A DNA stretch of 64,000 nt. It comes from Candidatus Planktophila lacus. GTDB lineage: Bacteria > Actinomycetota > Actinomycetes > Nanopelagicales > Nanopelagicaceae. Under the pieces are notes generated by a model. It ran no database searches. It worked only from the letters and a program-made list of their open reading frames with translations, and was not told the origin of the DNA. The position numbers and the translations under genes are program-made. The first letter of the stretch is position 1, and each line of letters opens with the position of its first letter. Below, one piece after another: positions 16,676-25,810 of this stretch. The DNA lies in contig NZ_CP016780.1 of assembly GCF_002288325.1 (NCBI RefSeq), forward strand, positions 310,001 to 374,000, given 5' to 3'.

Positions 16676-17662
16676 ATGTCTCTCAACTCAGCCGCAAACT
16701 CAGAAGTTGACGCACCAGTTAGTGCTAGCCCTGTAATTGCCGGCCGTAGCCCACGCCAAATTGCCTGGAGCCGCTTTAAGCGAAATAAAGTAGGCATGGC
16801 AGCAGCTGGAATCAGTATCTTGCTATTGAGTATGTCGCTCTTTGCTCCGATTGTTTGCCGCATTTTGGGAATTAATCCAAACGACCTGAATCTCGATGGT
16901 TTAGATAGCAGTGGGGTTCCCAGGGGTGATCTTGCTGGCTTCAGTAGAGAACATCCGCTCGGAGTGATTCCAGGCACCGGCCGCGACTTGCTGGCACAAC
17001 TTTTATACGGATCACGAATTTCGTTCATGATCGCAATCCTCACAACCACAACAGCGCTAACTATCGGTTTCTTTGTGGGAATCGTTGGTGGTTATTTCCG
17101 CGGCCGCGTTGATGGATACCTTGGTCGCTTCACCGATTTTCTTCTCGCATTCCCAGCCTTCTTTATGATCGTTGCACTTAGCGAACCGATGGTTGATCGC
17201 ATTGAAAAAACTGGAATCGTTGAAGGAAATGGCGCTCGCGTTCTCTTCTTAATTATTTTCCTATCGTTCTTTGGATGGCCAGGATTTTCTCGACTAATCC
17301 GTTCGCAAGTACTTTCACTTCGCGAACGCGAATTCGTGACTGCCGCACAAGCGATGGGTGCAACTCGTCGTCGCATTATTTTGAAAGAACTCGTTCCAAA
17401 CCTTTGGGCGCCAGTAATCGTGGTTGTCTCACTATCGCTTCCTGGTTATTTGGCATCTGAGGCAGTCTTCTCATTCTTAGGCCTTGGCGTTCAACCACCG
17501 GCATCTACTTGGGGCATCCTTCTTTCCAATGCCACTCGCTTCGTAACCGTTATGCCGAGCTTCTTCCTAATTACCGCAGCCTCCCTAGTCATCGTGGTTC
17601 TGGCCTTTAACTTGGTCGGCGATGCGCTGCGCGATGCGCTTGACCCAAGAGCCGACAAGTAA
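16676..17662 (+). CDS. dppC: Peptide ABC transporter permease, DppC/OppC-like
   Basis: Protein of 328 aa. An N-terminal OppC_N segment (PRQIAWSRFKRNKVGMAAAG, then the first helix) is followed by the permease domain with five helices and the EAA loop EFVTAAQAMGATRRRIILKELVPN. It forms the channel with the DppB-like protein at 19732. It precedes the binding-protein gene instead of following dppB, an unusual order for this family. A large extracytoplasmic loop (about 62-100) carries DLAGFSREHPLG..PGTGRDLLAQLLYG, typical of DppC. Confidence 0.9.
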   Translation: MSLNSAANSEVDAPVSASPVIAGRSPRQIAWSRFKRNKVGMAAAGISILLLSMSLFAPIVCRILGINPNDLNLDGLDSSGVPRGDLAGFSREHPLGVIPGTGRDLLAQLLYGSRISFMIAILTTTTALTIGFFVGIVGGYFRGRVDGYLGRFTDFLLAFPAFFMIVALSEPMVDRIEKTGIVEGNGARVLFLIIFLSFFGWPGFSRLIRSQVLSLREREFVTAAQAMGATRRRIILKELVPNLWAPVIVVVSLSLPGYLASEAVFSFLGLGVQPPASTWGILLSNATRFVTVMPSFFLITAASLVIVVLAFNLVGDALRDALDPRADK

Positions 17663-17807
17663 CGCCTCGATAACGATTCATCTGCGGGGCTTAAATCACC
17701 CCTGCTCCTACCGCCGAGTATTCACTTTTCGGACATTTTCTGCTTAACTCAACCCACTCGTAGTGCGGGTTTGCCCGCCACTACATCCCAATCGAAAGGA
17801 TTACGGA

Positions 17808-19562
17808 ATGAGCCCTCGTTATGCTCTTCGTCGTGCCGTAGTTGTTGCATCTGCAAGCGCTTTGCTTCTCGGAACCGTTGTGGTTGCTGGAACAAACGCT
17901 GCATCTGCTGCAACAACACCAAAGACAGGTGGAATTCTCACTTTTCTTGAGCACGAACCACGTCTTGATCACATGGATCCAAGCCGTATCTACACCGGAC
18001 GCGACCTCGCGTTTATGAATTCATTCCACACTCGTACTTTGGTTGCATACAACCCAGTCCCAGGTGCTGCAGGAGCAAACCTTGTTCCAGATCTAGCAAC
18101 TAACACTGGTGTTCCAAGCAACGCTGCTAAGACATGGAAGTTCACACTTCGTCCAGGCACAAAGTTCGAAGATGGAGTTCCAATTACTTGTGAGCACGTC
18201 CAATACGGTACATCTCGTGTATTCGCACAAGATGTAATCAACAACGGACCTACTTACTTGCTTTCATGGCTTGATATTCCAAAAGATAAAGATGGAAATT
18301 CAATCTACGTTGGCCCATACAAGAGCACCAAGGCAGCACAAGCTGCATTTAATAAGGCAGTCTCTTGCTCTAAGGACAACCGCACAATTACTTTCCAACT
18401 GAACAAGTCAATTGCTGACTTCAACTACTTGGCTACATATGGTGTTATCTCACCTATCCAAAAGAAGAAGGACACAGGCGATAAGTACGACCTAAACCCA
18501 CAGGCAACAGGTCCATACAAGATCGTAGAAAACAGTGCTAACCAGCTTCGTATGGTCCGTAACTCAAACTGGTCAAAAGCATCTGACCCAGTGCGTACTC
18601 CATACCCAGATGAAGTAATCATCCAGTTCGGTCTTGATGAAGAAGTAATCGACCAGATCATGTTGGAGGACACAATTCCTTCAGCTATGAACTTTGGTGG
18701 ACCACTTCCAACAAACAAGGACAAGTTCTTCACCGACGCGAAGTTCAAGAACCGTCGTATGAACAACTCAGATCCATACGCCATCTACATCGCATTTAAC
18801 GTGAAGGCAATGCCTTGCTTGGAAATCCGCCAGGCAATGTATTACTCACGTGATGCAAAGGCGCTTCTTGACTACGCAGGCGGCCCAACTTACGCAGGTT
18901 CATACGCAACCGGTGTAATCAGCCCACTCGTAGCAGCTGACTACGCACCTACCAAGGTCGTTGGTCCAGGAAGCCCTGATTTCAAGCCTGAAGGAAACGT
19001 TGCTAAGGCGAAGGAATTGATGGAAATCGCAAAGACCAAGTGTCCTGCTGATTACAAGAAGGCAACTGAAGATGGAATCACATTGGACGTTCGTCAATCT
19101 GTAACTCTTAACGACACTATTCCAATCAACGAGGCTGCTTACGGTCGCGCTGGAATCAAGGTTAAGTGGAACATCATCAGCTCTGGTTACTACTCAACAG
19201 TTATGAACCCTGACAAGCAGAAAGATATGTCTGCTTCTGGTTGGGGTGCTGACTGGGCAAATGCTTCAACAGTTATTCCAGAACTATTTGCATCATTCGG
19301 TGGATTTAACCTTTCACAGAACAGTGCAGATCCTGCTTACAAGGCCTTTGAAGATAAGGTCAACATTGCGATGAAGACAACTGATCGCAAGAAGCAAGCA
19401 GCGATGTGGAAAGAACTAGATGCATATGCAATGAAGCAGATGTGGGTATTGCCAACAACATTTGGTAAGGCTCAAGAAATTTGGGGCTCACAGCTTGCAA
19501 ACGTCTTCTTCTGGGTACCTCAGGGTAACCCTGCATACGGAAAGATCTGGATTAACAACTAA
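17808..19562 (+). CDS. dppA: Peptide ABC transporter substrate-binding protein (family 5)
   Basis: Exported binding protein of 584 aa starting at ATG 17808, with GAAAGGA upstream. The signal (RRAVVVASASALLLGTVVVA) ends in an Ala-rich AxA site near residue 34 with no lipobox cysteine. The mature protein opens with PKTGGILTFLEHEPRLDHMDP and contains SBP_bac_5 features such as WKFTLRPGTKFEDGVPITCEHV and PYKIVENSAN. It probably binds oligopeptides. Codon use is biased to a few codons, as in highly expressed genes. A strong hairpin follows. Confidence 0.9.
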   Translation: MSPRYALRRAVVVASASALLLGTVVVAGTNAASAATTPKTGGILTFLEHEPRLDHMDPSRIYTGRDLAFMNSFHTRTLVAYNPVPGAAGANLVPDLATNTGVPSNAAKTWKFTLRPGTKFEDGVPITCEHVQYGTSRVFAQDVINNGPTYLLSWLDIPKDKDGNSIYVGPYKSTKAAQAAFNKAVSCSKDNRTITFQLNKSIADFNYLATYGVISPIQKKKDTGDKYDLNPQATGPYKIVENSANQLRMVRNSNWSKASDPVRTPYPDEVIIQFGLDEEVIDQIMLEDTIPSAMNFGGPLPTNKDKFFTDAKFKNRRMNNSDPYAIYIAFNVKAMPCLEIRQAMYYSRDAKALLDYAGGPTYAGSYATGVISPLVAADYAPTKVVGPGSPDFKPEGNVAKAKELMEIAKTKCPADYKKATEDGITLDVRQSVTLNDTIPINEAAYGRAGIKVKWNIISSGYYSTVMNPDKQKDMSASGWGADWANASTVIPELFASFGGFNLSQNSADPAYKAFEDKVNIAMKTTDRKKQAAMWKELDAYAMKQMWVLPTTFGKAQEIWGSQLANVFFWVPQGNPAYGKIWINN

Positions 19563-19614
19563 TCCAAATCTTTACCTGCAAGCGCTTTAAGTAGCGCAAA
19601 TAGCAGTAGAGACA

Positions 19615-19656
19615 GGTACTTCCGGCGCTAAGCAATTGGCGTCGGAAGTACCTTCT
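19615..19656 (+). terminator. Terminator-like hairpin after dppA
   Basis: GGTACTTCCG (19615-19624) pairs perfectly with CGGAAGTACC (19643-19652), with a further GCGC/GCG pairing inside and TTCTT after. It may let dppA mRNA accumulate above the transporter genes. Confidence 0.75.
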
Positions 19657-19695
19657 TACTGGTAGGTTCAACTTTCTTTGAAGACCAACTAAGAA

Positions 19696-19705
19696 TATAA
19701 ATAGT
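19696..19705 (+). promoter_or_regulatory. Putative -10 region for dppBDF
   Basis: TATAAATAGT lies 27 bp before ATG 19732, after the dppA hairpin. A GAGAGGA ribosome site precedes the ATG, so this transcript would have a leader. Confidence 0.4.
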
Positions 19706-19731
19706 AAAAAACGTAAGAGAGGATTGAATAG

Positions 19732-20727
19732 ATGCTGAAATTCATCGGGCGCCGCGCAATATTTGCAGCCTTCACAATCCTGATCGTCTCTGCAGTTGTC
19801 TTTGGAATCTTCTCTCTGCTCCCATTTGATCCAGCCGCCCTTACTTGTGGTCAGCGCTGTACAGATCAGATTGTTGAAGCAAATCGAATTCGCCTAGGTT
19901 TTGATAAACCAATTTATGAGCAGTACTGGCTCTTCCTCTCTGGAATTTTTGCTGGCCGTACCTACGGCGCCGGCAGCGCAGCCTTCACTTGTCCTGCACC
20001 GTCTTTTGGATACTCATTTAATGAAAATGCTTGTGTTACAAATTTATTGGTTGACGCCCTTCCTATCACTATCAGCCTTGCTATCGGAGCGCTTTTACTC
20101 TGGCTTACTGTGGGAATTGGCTTAGGTATTGTCGCCGCTAAATTTAAAAACCGCTGGCCAGATACCGGTTCTTCAGTCTTCGTGCTACTGGCAACTTCGC
20201 TTCCAACATTTGTTACTGGCCTAGCACTGCTTATCTGGGTAACCATTAAATGGAAGTTAGTGCCGCTATCACTACAGGGCTACACCTCACTATTTGATAA
20301 CCCATTTAAATTTGTCGAATATTTCATCTTGCCTTGGATCACCTTGGCGATTGCTTATGCGGCGATCTACACCCGTTTTACTCGTGCCGCACTTCTTGAA
20401 ACCCTCGGCGAGGATTACATCCGCACCGCGCGCGCAAAAGGAGTTGCCGAACGTGTCGTTTTCTTCAAACACACATTACGTGCCGTGCTTGCTCCGTTAA
20501 TTACTTTAGCTGGACTGGACTTTGCTGGACTTATAGGCGGAGCAATCATTACCGAAACGATCTTTAACCTGCCAGGACTTGGCCGCCTAACCCTGCGCTC
20601 GGTTTACGAATTCGATCTATCTGTAGTTCTTGCAACGACCATCTTGGCGGCAACTGTCGTAATCGTGATGAACTTAATCGTAGATATGTTCTATGCGGTA
20701 CTTGACCCACGGGTGCGAATTACATGA
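19732..20727 (+). CDS. dppB: Peptide ABC transporter permease, DppB/OppB-like
   Basis: Protein of 331 aa with six helices and the permease loop GEDYIRTARAKGVAERVVFFKHTLR. The N-terminus MLKFIGRRAIFAAFTILIVSAVVFGIF is typical of DppB. An extracytoplasmic loop (about 35-110) contains four Cys residues (LTCGQRC, FTCPAP, ENACVTN) that could form disulfides, which is uncommon in the family. It overlaps the dppD start by 4 bases (ATGA). Confidence 0.91.
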   Translation: MLKFIGRRAIFAAFTILIVSAVVFGIFSLLPFDPAALTCGQRCTDQIVEANRIRLGFDKPIYEQYWLFLSGIFAGRTYGAGSAAFTCPAPSFGYSFNENACVTNLLVDALPITISLAIGALLLWLTVGIGLGIVAAKFKNRWPDTGSSVFVLLATSLPTFVTGLALLIWVTIKWKLVPLSLQGYTSLFDNPFKFVEYFILPWITLAIAYAAIYTRFTRAALLETLGEDYIRTARAKGVAERVVFFKHTLRAVLAPLITLAGLDFAGLIGGAIITETIFNLPGLGRLTLRSVYEFDLSVVLATTILAATVVIVMNLIVDMFYAVLDPRVRIT

Positions 20728-21758
20728 CCGAACTACTTCGAATTCAAGACTTACACGTCTCCTTTAAAACCGATGACGGCATGGTCCGCGCCGTAGATGG
20801 CGTATCGCTAACTCTTAACGCCGGTGAAACCGTTGCCATCGTGGGCGAGTCAGGTTCCGGTAAAACCGTTACCAGCCTTTCTGTAATGGGCCTTCACAAA
20901 AAGGGATCGGCTCAGATCTCGGGATCAATTTCTCTCAACGATGCCGGCACCTTCAAAGATGTTGTCTCGCTAAACGATGATGCGATCCGCGATATCCGTG
21001 GGCGCGCAGTTGCGATGATCTTCCAGGATCCCATGTCCTCACTGCATCCTTTTTACAAAATCGGTAGCCAGCTTGCTGAGGCTTACTTGGTTCACAATCC
21101 AGGTAAGAAGAAAGAGGCGATGGCCCGCGCAATCGAGATGCTTGATCTAGTTGGCATTCCAGAGCCAGCAAAGCGCGCCGTGGAGTTTCCGCATCAATTT
21201 TCGGGCGGTATGCGCCAGCGCGTAATGATCGCCATGGCTTTGATGAACTCACCACAAATCTTGATCGCAGATGAACCAACAACTGCGCTAGATGTAACTG
21301 TGCAAGCCCAGATCTTGGCGCTACTTTCAAAGCTTAAGAAAGAATTTAATATGGGTATCTTGTTGATTACCCACGATCTTGGCGTAGTTGCACAAGTGGC
21401 CGATCGCGTAAATGTTATGTATGCCGGGCGCATCGTTGAAGAAGGGCCAGTTGATGACCTCTTCTACTCACCTCTTGCTCCTTACACACTCGGACTTCTT
21501 AAATCAGTGCCACGTGTTTCATCAAAGAACGAACGCCTCAAGGCGATTCCAGGACAGCCTCCTTCACTAATTAACTTGCCGGTTGGTTGCCCATTTGCAC
21601 CACGTTGTGAGTACAAGCAACATTCATCAGAATCTGGTTGCAACACAACAAAGCCAGATCTAATCGGCACCTCAGCAACCCATCGCTCTCGCTGCCATAT
21701 CCCTGAATCTCTGCGTAATGATTTATTTGCTAAAGAGTTAAAGGAGTTACAGTCATGA
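20724..21758 (+). CDS. dppD: Peptide ABC transporter ATP-binding protein, DppD-like
   Basis: Protein of 344 aa. Walker [10 protein letters not shown]-loop [12 protein letters not shown], signature FSGGMRQRV, Walker [12 protein letters not shown] and switch LITHDLG are complete. The C-terminal oligopeptide-transporter domain is Cys-rich ([22 protein letters not shown]), as in family members that carry a [4Fe-4S] cluster. One of two ATPases of the importer. Overlaps dppB and dppF by 4 bases each. Confidence 0.93.
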   Translation: MTELLRIQDLHVSFKTDDGMVRAVDGVSLTLNAGETVAIVGESGSGKTVTSLSVMGLHKKGSAQISGSISLNDAGTFKDVVSLNDDAIRDIRGRAVAMIFQDPMSSLHPFYKIGSQLAEAYLVHNPGKKKEAMARAIEMLDLVGIPEPAKRAVEFPHQFSGGMRQRVMIAMALMNSPQILIADEPTTALDVTVQAQILALLSKLKKEFNMGILLITHDLGVVAQVADRVNVMYAGRIVEEGPVDDLFYSPLAPYTLGLLKSVPRVSSKNERLKAIPGQPPSLINLPVGCPFAPRCEYKQHSSESGCNTTKPDLIGTSATHRSRCHIPESLRNDLFAKELKELQS

Positions 21759-22726
21759 GCGATGTAATTCTTAAGGTAGATAATCTTGTTAAGCACTTCC
21801 CAACCGGCAAAGGCAAGCGCGGTGAAAAGGAAGTTGTAAAGGCTGTCGATGGAATCTCCTTCGAGCTAAAAGCTGGCGAGACTCTTGGCCTAGTAGGCGA
21901 ATCCGGTTGCGGTAAAACAACTGCCGGTCGCACAATCTTGAAGCTAAATGAGCCAACCTCGGGCAAGTTGATCTTCGAAGATCAAGACATCACCGATTAC
22001 AGCGCAACTAAGATGCGCGCAATCCGCGCCCAGATGCAGATCATCTTTCAAGATCCATACTCTGCGCTAAATCCACGTCAGACAATCGGCAAGATTATTT
22101 CTGCACCATTTGAAATCCAAGGAATCACTCCACCAGAAGGCGTTAAGACTGCCGTGCAAAACCTAATGGCGCGCGTTGGTCTAAACCCAGAGCACTACAA
22201 CCGCTACCCACACGAGTTCTCAGGCGGACAGCGCCAGCGCATTGGTATTGCACGCGCAATCGCGTTAAAGCCACGTTTTATCGTTGCCGACGAACCAGTT
22301 TCAGCCCTCGATGTTTCGATTCAGGCACAAGTAATTAACTTGCTGGAAGATCTGCAAGAAGAAGAGAAGATCAGCATGGTCTTTATCGCCCACGATTTAT
22401 CTGTGGTGCAACATATTTCAGACCGCGTAGCAGTTATGTACCTTGGCAAGATGATGGAGATCGCAGCAACTGCTGATCTATATGCCAAGCCGCGCCATCC
22501 TTACACAACAGCGCTCTTATCTGCGGTGCCGCTGCCAGATCCACGATCTGAACGCACTCGCGAACGTATTATCTTGACCGGAGATCTACCTAGCCCAATT
22601 AATCCACCATCAGGTTGCGTCTTTAATACCCGTTGCTGGAAGGCGCAAGATAAGTGCCGCACCGAAGTGCCACAGTTGGTACAGCTCGGGGCTTCACAAG
22701 TGGCCTGCCACTTCCCTGAAAACTAG
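21755..22726 (+). CDS. dppF: Peptide ABC transporter ATP-binding protein, DppF-like
   Basis: Protein of 323 aa. Walker [11 protein letters not shown]-loop [15 protein letters not shown], signature [10 protein letters not shown], Walker [12 protein letters not shown] and switch FIAHDLS are present. The C-terminal tail has the usual Cys motif ([16 protein letters not shown]). It is the second ATPase of the importer and the last gene of dppBDF. The stop region holds an 11-bp tandem duplication (22721-22742). Confidence 0.93.
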   Translation: MSDVILKVDNLVKHFPTGKGKRGEKEVVKAVDGISFELKAGETLGLVGESGCGKTTAGRTILKLNEPTSGKLIFEDQDITDYSATKMRAIRAQMQIIFQDPYSALNPRQTIGKIISAPFEIQGITPPEGVKTAVQNLMARVGLNPEHYNRYPHEFSGGQRQRIGIARAIALKPRFIVADEPVSALDVSIQAQVINLLEDLQEEEKISMVFIAHDLSVVQHISDRVAVMYLGKMMEIAATADLYAKPRHPYTTALLSAVPLPDPRSERTRERIILTGDLPSPINPPSGCVFNTRCWKAQDKCRTEVPQLVQLGASQVACHFPEN

Positions 22727-22742
22727 TTCTTAACTAGTTCTT
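22721..22742 (+). repeat. 11-bp tandem duplication at the dppF stop
   Basis: AACTAGTTCTT occurs twice in tandem (22721-22731 and 22732-22742). The first copy includes the dppF TAG stop. It is probably a small slippage event. Confidence 0.8.
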
Positions 22743-22750
22743 AAATCTAG

Positions 22751-24703
22751 CTACCAGATCTCGACTCTCTCGCTTTCAGCCAGCCATAACTTGTCGCCTT
22801 CGGTTACTTCAAAGGCCTCATAGAAATCACTGAGATTGGCAACGATCGCGTTGCAACGGAACTCATATGGAGAATGCGGATCAGTTGCGATGCGCCGGCG
22901 AAGTTCTTCGGCACGAACCTTGCCGCGCCATGCTTGCGCCCACGATAAGAAGAAACGTTGTTCACCCGTTAAACCATCGATTACAGGCGCTGGAGCGCCC
23001 TTTAGAGCCAATTTATAAGCCTTAAAGCCGATTGCAAGGCCGCCAAGGTCTCCAATGTTTTCTCCGACCGTTAGAGCGCCATTTACATGGATATCTGGGG
23101 TCTCTTCTGGATAAAGGGCATCAAATTGTTTGATCAACATATTTGCGCGCTTTTCAAATTCGGTGCGATCGGATTGGGTCCACCAATCGATCATGTTGCC
23201 ATCGCCATCGAATTTAGAACCTTGGTCATCAAAGCCGTGGCCGATTTCATGGCCGATAACCGCACCGATTCCGCCGTAATTGGCTGCGATATCTGCCTCT
23301 AGATCAAAGAACGGTGGCTGCAAGATTGCCGCCGGAAAGACGATCTCGTTCTGGATCGGGTGGTAATAAGCGTTAACGGTCTGCGGGGTCATCAGCCATT
23401 CGGTCTTATCAACTGGCTTACCGATCTTGGCTAATTCGATATCGCGTGAGAACTTGGTGATGCGGCCAATGTTTACGAAGAGGCCGTCTCGGGTAATGGT
23501 TAGCGCTGAATAATCGCGCCACTTGTCGGGAAAGCCGATCTTTGGCGTGAACTTTCCTAACTTATCTAAAGCCTTGGCTTTGGTTTCTGGGCTCATCCAA
23601 GAAAGTTCGTTAATGCTGATTCGGTAGGCCTCGATCAAGTTATCAACTAGTTCGAGCATTGCGGTTTTAGCTGCCTCTGGGAAATGGCGCTGTACATAGA
23701 TGCGGCCGATGGCCTCGCCAAGTGCGCCTTCTACAAAGGAGATAGCGCGCTTCCAGCGAACCCGGATTTCGGGGGTGCCAGATAAAGTCTTGGCATAGAA
23801 ATCAAAGTTCTGATTTACAAATTCATCAGGCAGGTAAGCCGCAGCACCTGAAATCAACTGCCACTTCATCCACGCCTTCCATGGGGAGGGATCGAAATTT
23901 TCTAGGATGCCAGATAAGCCGGCAAAGAATGGTGGCTGTTGCACAACTAGCTCGTCGAAGGCCGCCTTTGGAATCTGGCTGTACTCAAGCCAGGTCGCCC
24001 AATCAAAGTGTGGGGCAAGGGCGCAGAGCTCTTTAAAGGTCATCTTGTTATATGTCAGTTCGACATCGCGATCTTTAACCTGATCAAAATGGTGTGATGC
24101 AATTTGGGCTTCTAGGGCGTAGATCTTTTCTGCTAAATCCGCGCCGTTATCAATCTTGGCAAGTGCGAACATCTTGGCAACATGGACTTTAAAGGCTTTA
24201 CGAATTTCTTCATATTGTTCCTCGCGGTAGTAAGCCTCATCCGGCAAAGACAATCCGCCTTGCCCCAAATAGATAATGTTCATTTCGGAGTTCATGGCAT
24301 CGCCGTAAATTCCAAGACCGAATGCGCCACCTAGCCCGCGCATTTCTAGATCGGCCATCGTCTTAATAAATTGATCACGAGTTTCGATGCGATCGATTGC
24401 GGTGAGATCTTCAAGCAGGGGAGTAATGCCGGCTTTGGTGATCGCATCAGTGTCGAGGAAGCAGTCATATAAATCGCGAATCTTCTGGGCATCGCCTTCG
24501 CCTTTGGCGGTCTCGATGATTTCGCGGACCTGGGCTTCAGCCTCTAAATAAAGTTGGTAGGTAATGCCATCGGAGGAGCGATCTTGTGGGATCTCGTGGT
24601 CCTTGAGCCAGCGGCCATTGAAGTAGCGGTAGAGATCATCTTGGGGGCGAAAAGTTTTATCGATATGTGAAGGATCGATCCCACTGCGTTGCTGCTTAGT
24701 CAT
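22751..24703 (-). CDS. pepO: M13 family zinc metallopeptidase (PepO-like)
   Basis: Protein of 650 aa from ATG 24703, which has an AAGGAAG ribosome site; a longer frame back to 24817 would run through the divergent promoter and is rejected. The zinc motif HEIGH is at 485-489 and the third ligand region ENIGDLGG at 548-555. NAYYHPIQNEIVFPAAILQPPFF is the substrate-side signature. Neprilysin-type enzymes cut short peptides. No signal peptide or membrane helix is seen, so it should act in the cytosol, perhaps on peptides imported by the neighbouring dpp system. Divergent from a MarR regulator. Confidence 0.93.
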   Translation of the reverse strand: MTKQQRSGIDPSHIDKTFRPQDDLYRYFNGRWLKDHEIPQDRSSDGITYQLYLEAEAQVREIIETAKGEGDAQKIRDLYDCFLDTDAITKAGITPLLEDLTAIDRIETRDQFIKTMADLEMRGLGGAFGLGIYGDAMNSEMNIIYLGQGGLSLPDEAYYREEQYEEIRKAFKVHVAKMFALAKIDNGADLAEKIYALEAQIASHHFDQVKDRDVELTYNKMTFKELCALAPHFDWATWLEYSQIPKAAFDELVVQQPPFFAGLSGILENFDPSPWKAWMKWQLISGAAAYLPDEFVNQNFDFYAKTLSGTPEIRVRWKRAISFVEGALGEAIGRIYVQRHFPEAAKTAMLELVDNLIEAYRISINELSWMSPETKAKALDKLGKFTPKIGFPDKWRDYSALTITRDGLFVNIGRITKFSRDIELAKIGKPVDKTEWLMTPQTVNAYYHPIQNEIVFPAAILQPPFFDLEADIAANYGGIGAVIGHEIGHGFDDQGSKFDGDGNMIDWWTQSDRTEFEKRANMLIKQFDALYPEETPDIHVNGALTVGENIGDLGGLAIGFKAYKLALKGAPAPVIDGLTGEQRFFLSWAQAWRGKVRAEELRRRIATDPHSPYEFRCNAIVANLSDFYEAFEVTEGDKLWLAESERVEIW

Positions 24704-24736
24704 GACTTCCTTTGTTCTCGTAACCGTCAAATAAGT

Positions 24737-24752
24737 AGTTGAAAGTTCAACT
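24737..24752. promoter_or_regulatory. 16-bp palindrome, candidate MarR operator
   Basis: AGTTGAA and TTCAACT form a perfect inverted repeat around AG. It lies between the divergent pepO and marR starts, over the expected -35 of marR. Size and symmetry fit a winged-helix MarR dimer. Confidence 0.6.
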
Positions 24753-24767
24753 TTGCGGAAATTAACG

Positions 24768-24773
24768 TATGAT
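24768..24773 (+). promoter_or_regulatory. Leaderless -10 element for marR
   Basis: TATGAT, 6 nt, then ATG 24780; it supports the shorter MARQN start. Confidence 0.55.
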
Positions 24774-24779
24774 TGCCCA

Positions 24780-25262
24780 ATGGCACGGCAAAACGCTACC
24801 TCACCTCGCTGGCTCAATGCTGCTGAAATGAAGGCTTGGCGCCGCTATATCGTGGCTAGCCGGCGATTGCTCGAAGCCCTGGATTTAGACCTAGCCCACC
24901 ATGAACTTTCTATGGCCGATTACGAGATTTTGGCTCAATTAAGTGATGCCCCAGAACGCCGGATGCGTATGTCAGAGCTAGCCGATGTGGCGATGTTGTC
25001 GCGCTCGCGCCTTTCGCATCGCATGAAGGTAATGGAGAAGGCCGGCTGGGTAAAGCGTGAGGCTTGCCCTATAGATAAGCGCGGATATTTTGCGGTGATG
25101 ACCGCTAAGGGTTGGAAGGCGATCGTTGCTGCCGCCCCGGACCATGTAGATAGTGTGCGCTCACGTTTTGTTGATCATCTATCGAAGGGCGATCAAGCAG
25201 CGCTTGCAGAAATTTTTGAGCGAGTTTCAGAATCGTTAAGAAAAGAATTGAAAGATAAATAA
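24780..25262 (+). CDS. MarR family transcriptional regulator
   Basis: Protein of 160 aa from ATG 24780, fixed by the leaderless -10. The winged helix spans about 45-120: LSMADYEILAQLSDAPERRMRMSELADVAMLSRSRLSHRMKVMEKAGWVKRE, then wing residues DKRGYFAVMTAKG. Such proteins bind palindromes and release on binding a phenolic ligand or on oxidation. The divergent pepO and the palindrome between them suggest that it controls pepO and itself. The ligand is unknown. Confidence 0.9.
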   Translation: MARQNATSPRWLNAAEMKAWRRYIVASRRLLEALDLDLAHHELSMADYEILAQLSDAPERRMRMSELADVAMLSRSRLSHRMKVMEKAGWVKREACPIDKRGYFAVMTAKGWKAIVAAAPDHVDSVRSRFVDHLSKGDQAALAEIFERVSESLRKELKDK

Positions 25263-25293
25263 AAAACCCGCCACATAAAGTGGCGGGTTTTTT
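25261..25293. terminator. Bidirectional terminator between marR and the histone-like gene
   Basis: CCCGCCAC (25267-25274) pairs with GTGGCGGG (25280-25287) around ATAAA, flanked by A6 and T6. It is a strong terminator in both directions for the convergent genes. Confidence 0.92.
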
Positions 25294-25306
25294 ATTAAGT
25301 AATGAA

Positions 25307-25810
25307 TTACTTAGCTGCTGCCTTCTTGCGGCGGCGCTTCTTTGGAGCAGCTGCTGGAGCTGCTGCCTTCTTCTTGCGACGCTTTGGAGCTGCCTTCTTA
25401 GCTGCTGCCTTCTTGCGACGCTTTGGAGCTGCCTTCTTAGCTGCTGCCTTCTTGCGACGCTTTGGAGCTGCCTTCTTAGCTGCTGCCTTCTTGCGACGCT
25501 TTGGAGCTGCCTTCTTAGCTGCTGCCTTCTTGCGACGCTTTGGAGCTGCCTTCTTAGCTGCTGCCTTCTTGCGACGCTTTGGAGCTGCCTTCTTAGCTGC
25601 TGCCTTCTTGCGACGCTTTGGAGCTGCCTTCTTAGCTGCTGCCTTCTTGCGACGCTTTGGAGCTGCCTTCTTAGCTGCTGCCTTCTTGCGACGCTTTGGA
25701 GCTGCCTTCTTTGCTACTGCTGCCTTCTTGCGGCGCTTCTTTGGAGCTGCTGCTGGAGCTGCTGCCTTCTTGCGACGCTTCTTTGGTGCTGCTTTCTTAG
25801 CTGCGGCCAC
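25307..25810 (-). CDS. Lys/Ala/Pro-rich histone-like repeat protein
   Basis: Protein of 167 aa made almost only of Lys, Arg, Ala and Pro. It has nine units of KKAAPKRRKK type: eight identical 13-residue units (AAAKKAAPKRRKK) and one variant with AAVA, framed by PKKRRKKAAAPAAAP segments at each end. It has no folded domain and resembles the basic tails of actinobacterial HU/HupB and histone H1-like proteins, so DNA or RNA compaction is likely. The start is GTG 25810 with GGAGAAG upstream. Open frames on the opposite strand are by-products of the repeat. Confidence 0.85.
   Translation of the reverse strand: MAAAKKAAPKKRRKKAAAPAAAPKKRRKKAAVAKKAAPKRRKKAAAKKAAPKRRKKAAAKKAAPKRRKKAAAKKAAPKRRKKAAAKKAAPKRRKKAAAKKAAPKRRKKAAAKKAAPKRRKKAAAKKAAPKRRKKAAAKKAAPKRRKKKAAAPAAAPKKRRRKKAAAK
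25376..25726. repeat. 39-bp tandem repeat array inside the histone-like gene
   Basis: Nine units begin at 25376 and recur every 39 bp up to 25688; the last is a variant. Near-perfect identity at DNA level, including synonymous positions, shows recent expansion or homogenisation. Copy number may vary between strains. Confidence 0.95.

Noticed and set aside
24704-24817. Longer N-terminus for the M13 peptidase
   Set aside because: It would run through the MarR palindrome and over the marR start; ATG 24703 has a strong AAGGAAG site.
25376-25726. Possible CRISPR array
   Set aside because: Repeats are directly tandem, with no unique spacers, and encode a regular peptide repeat.
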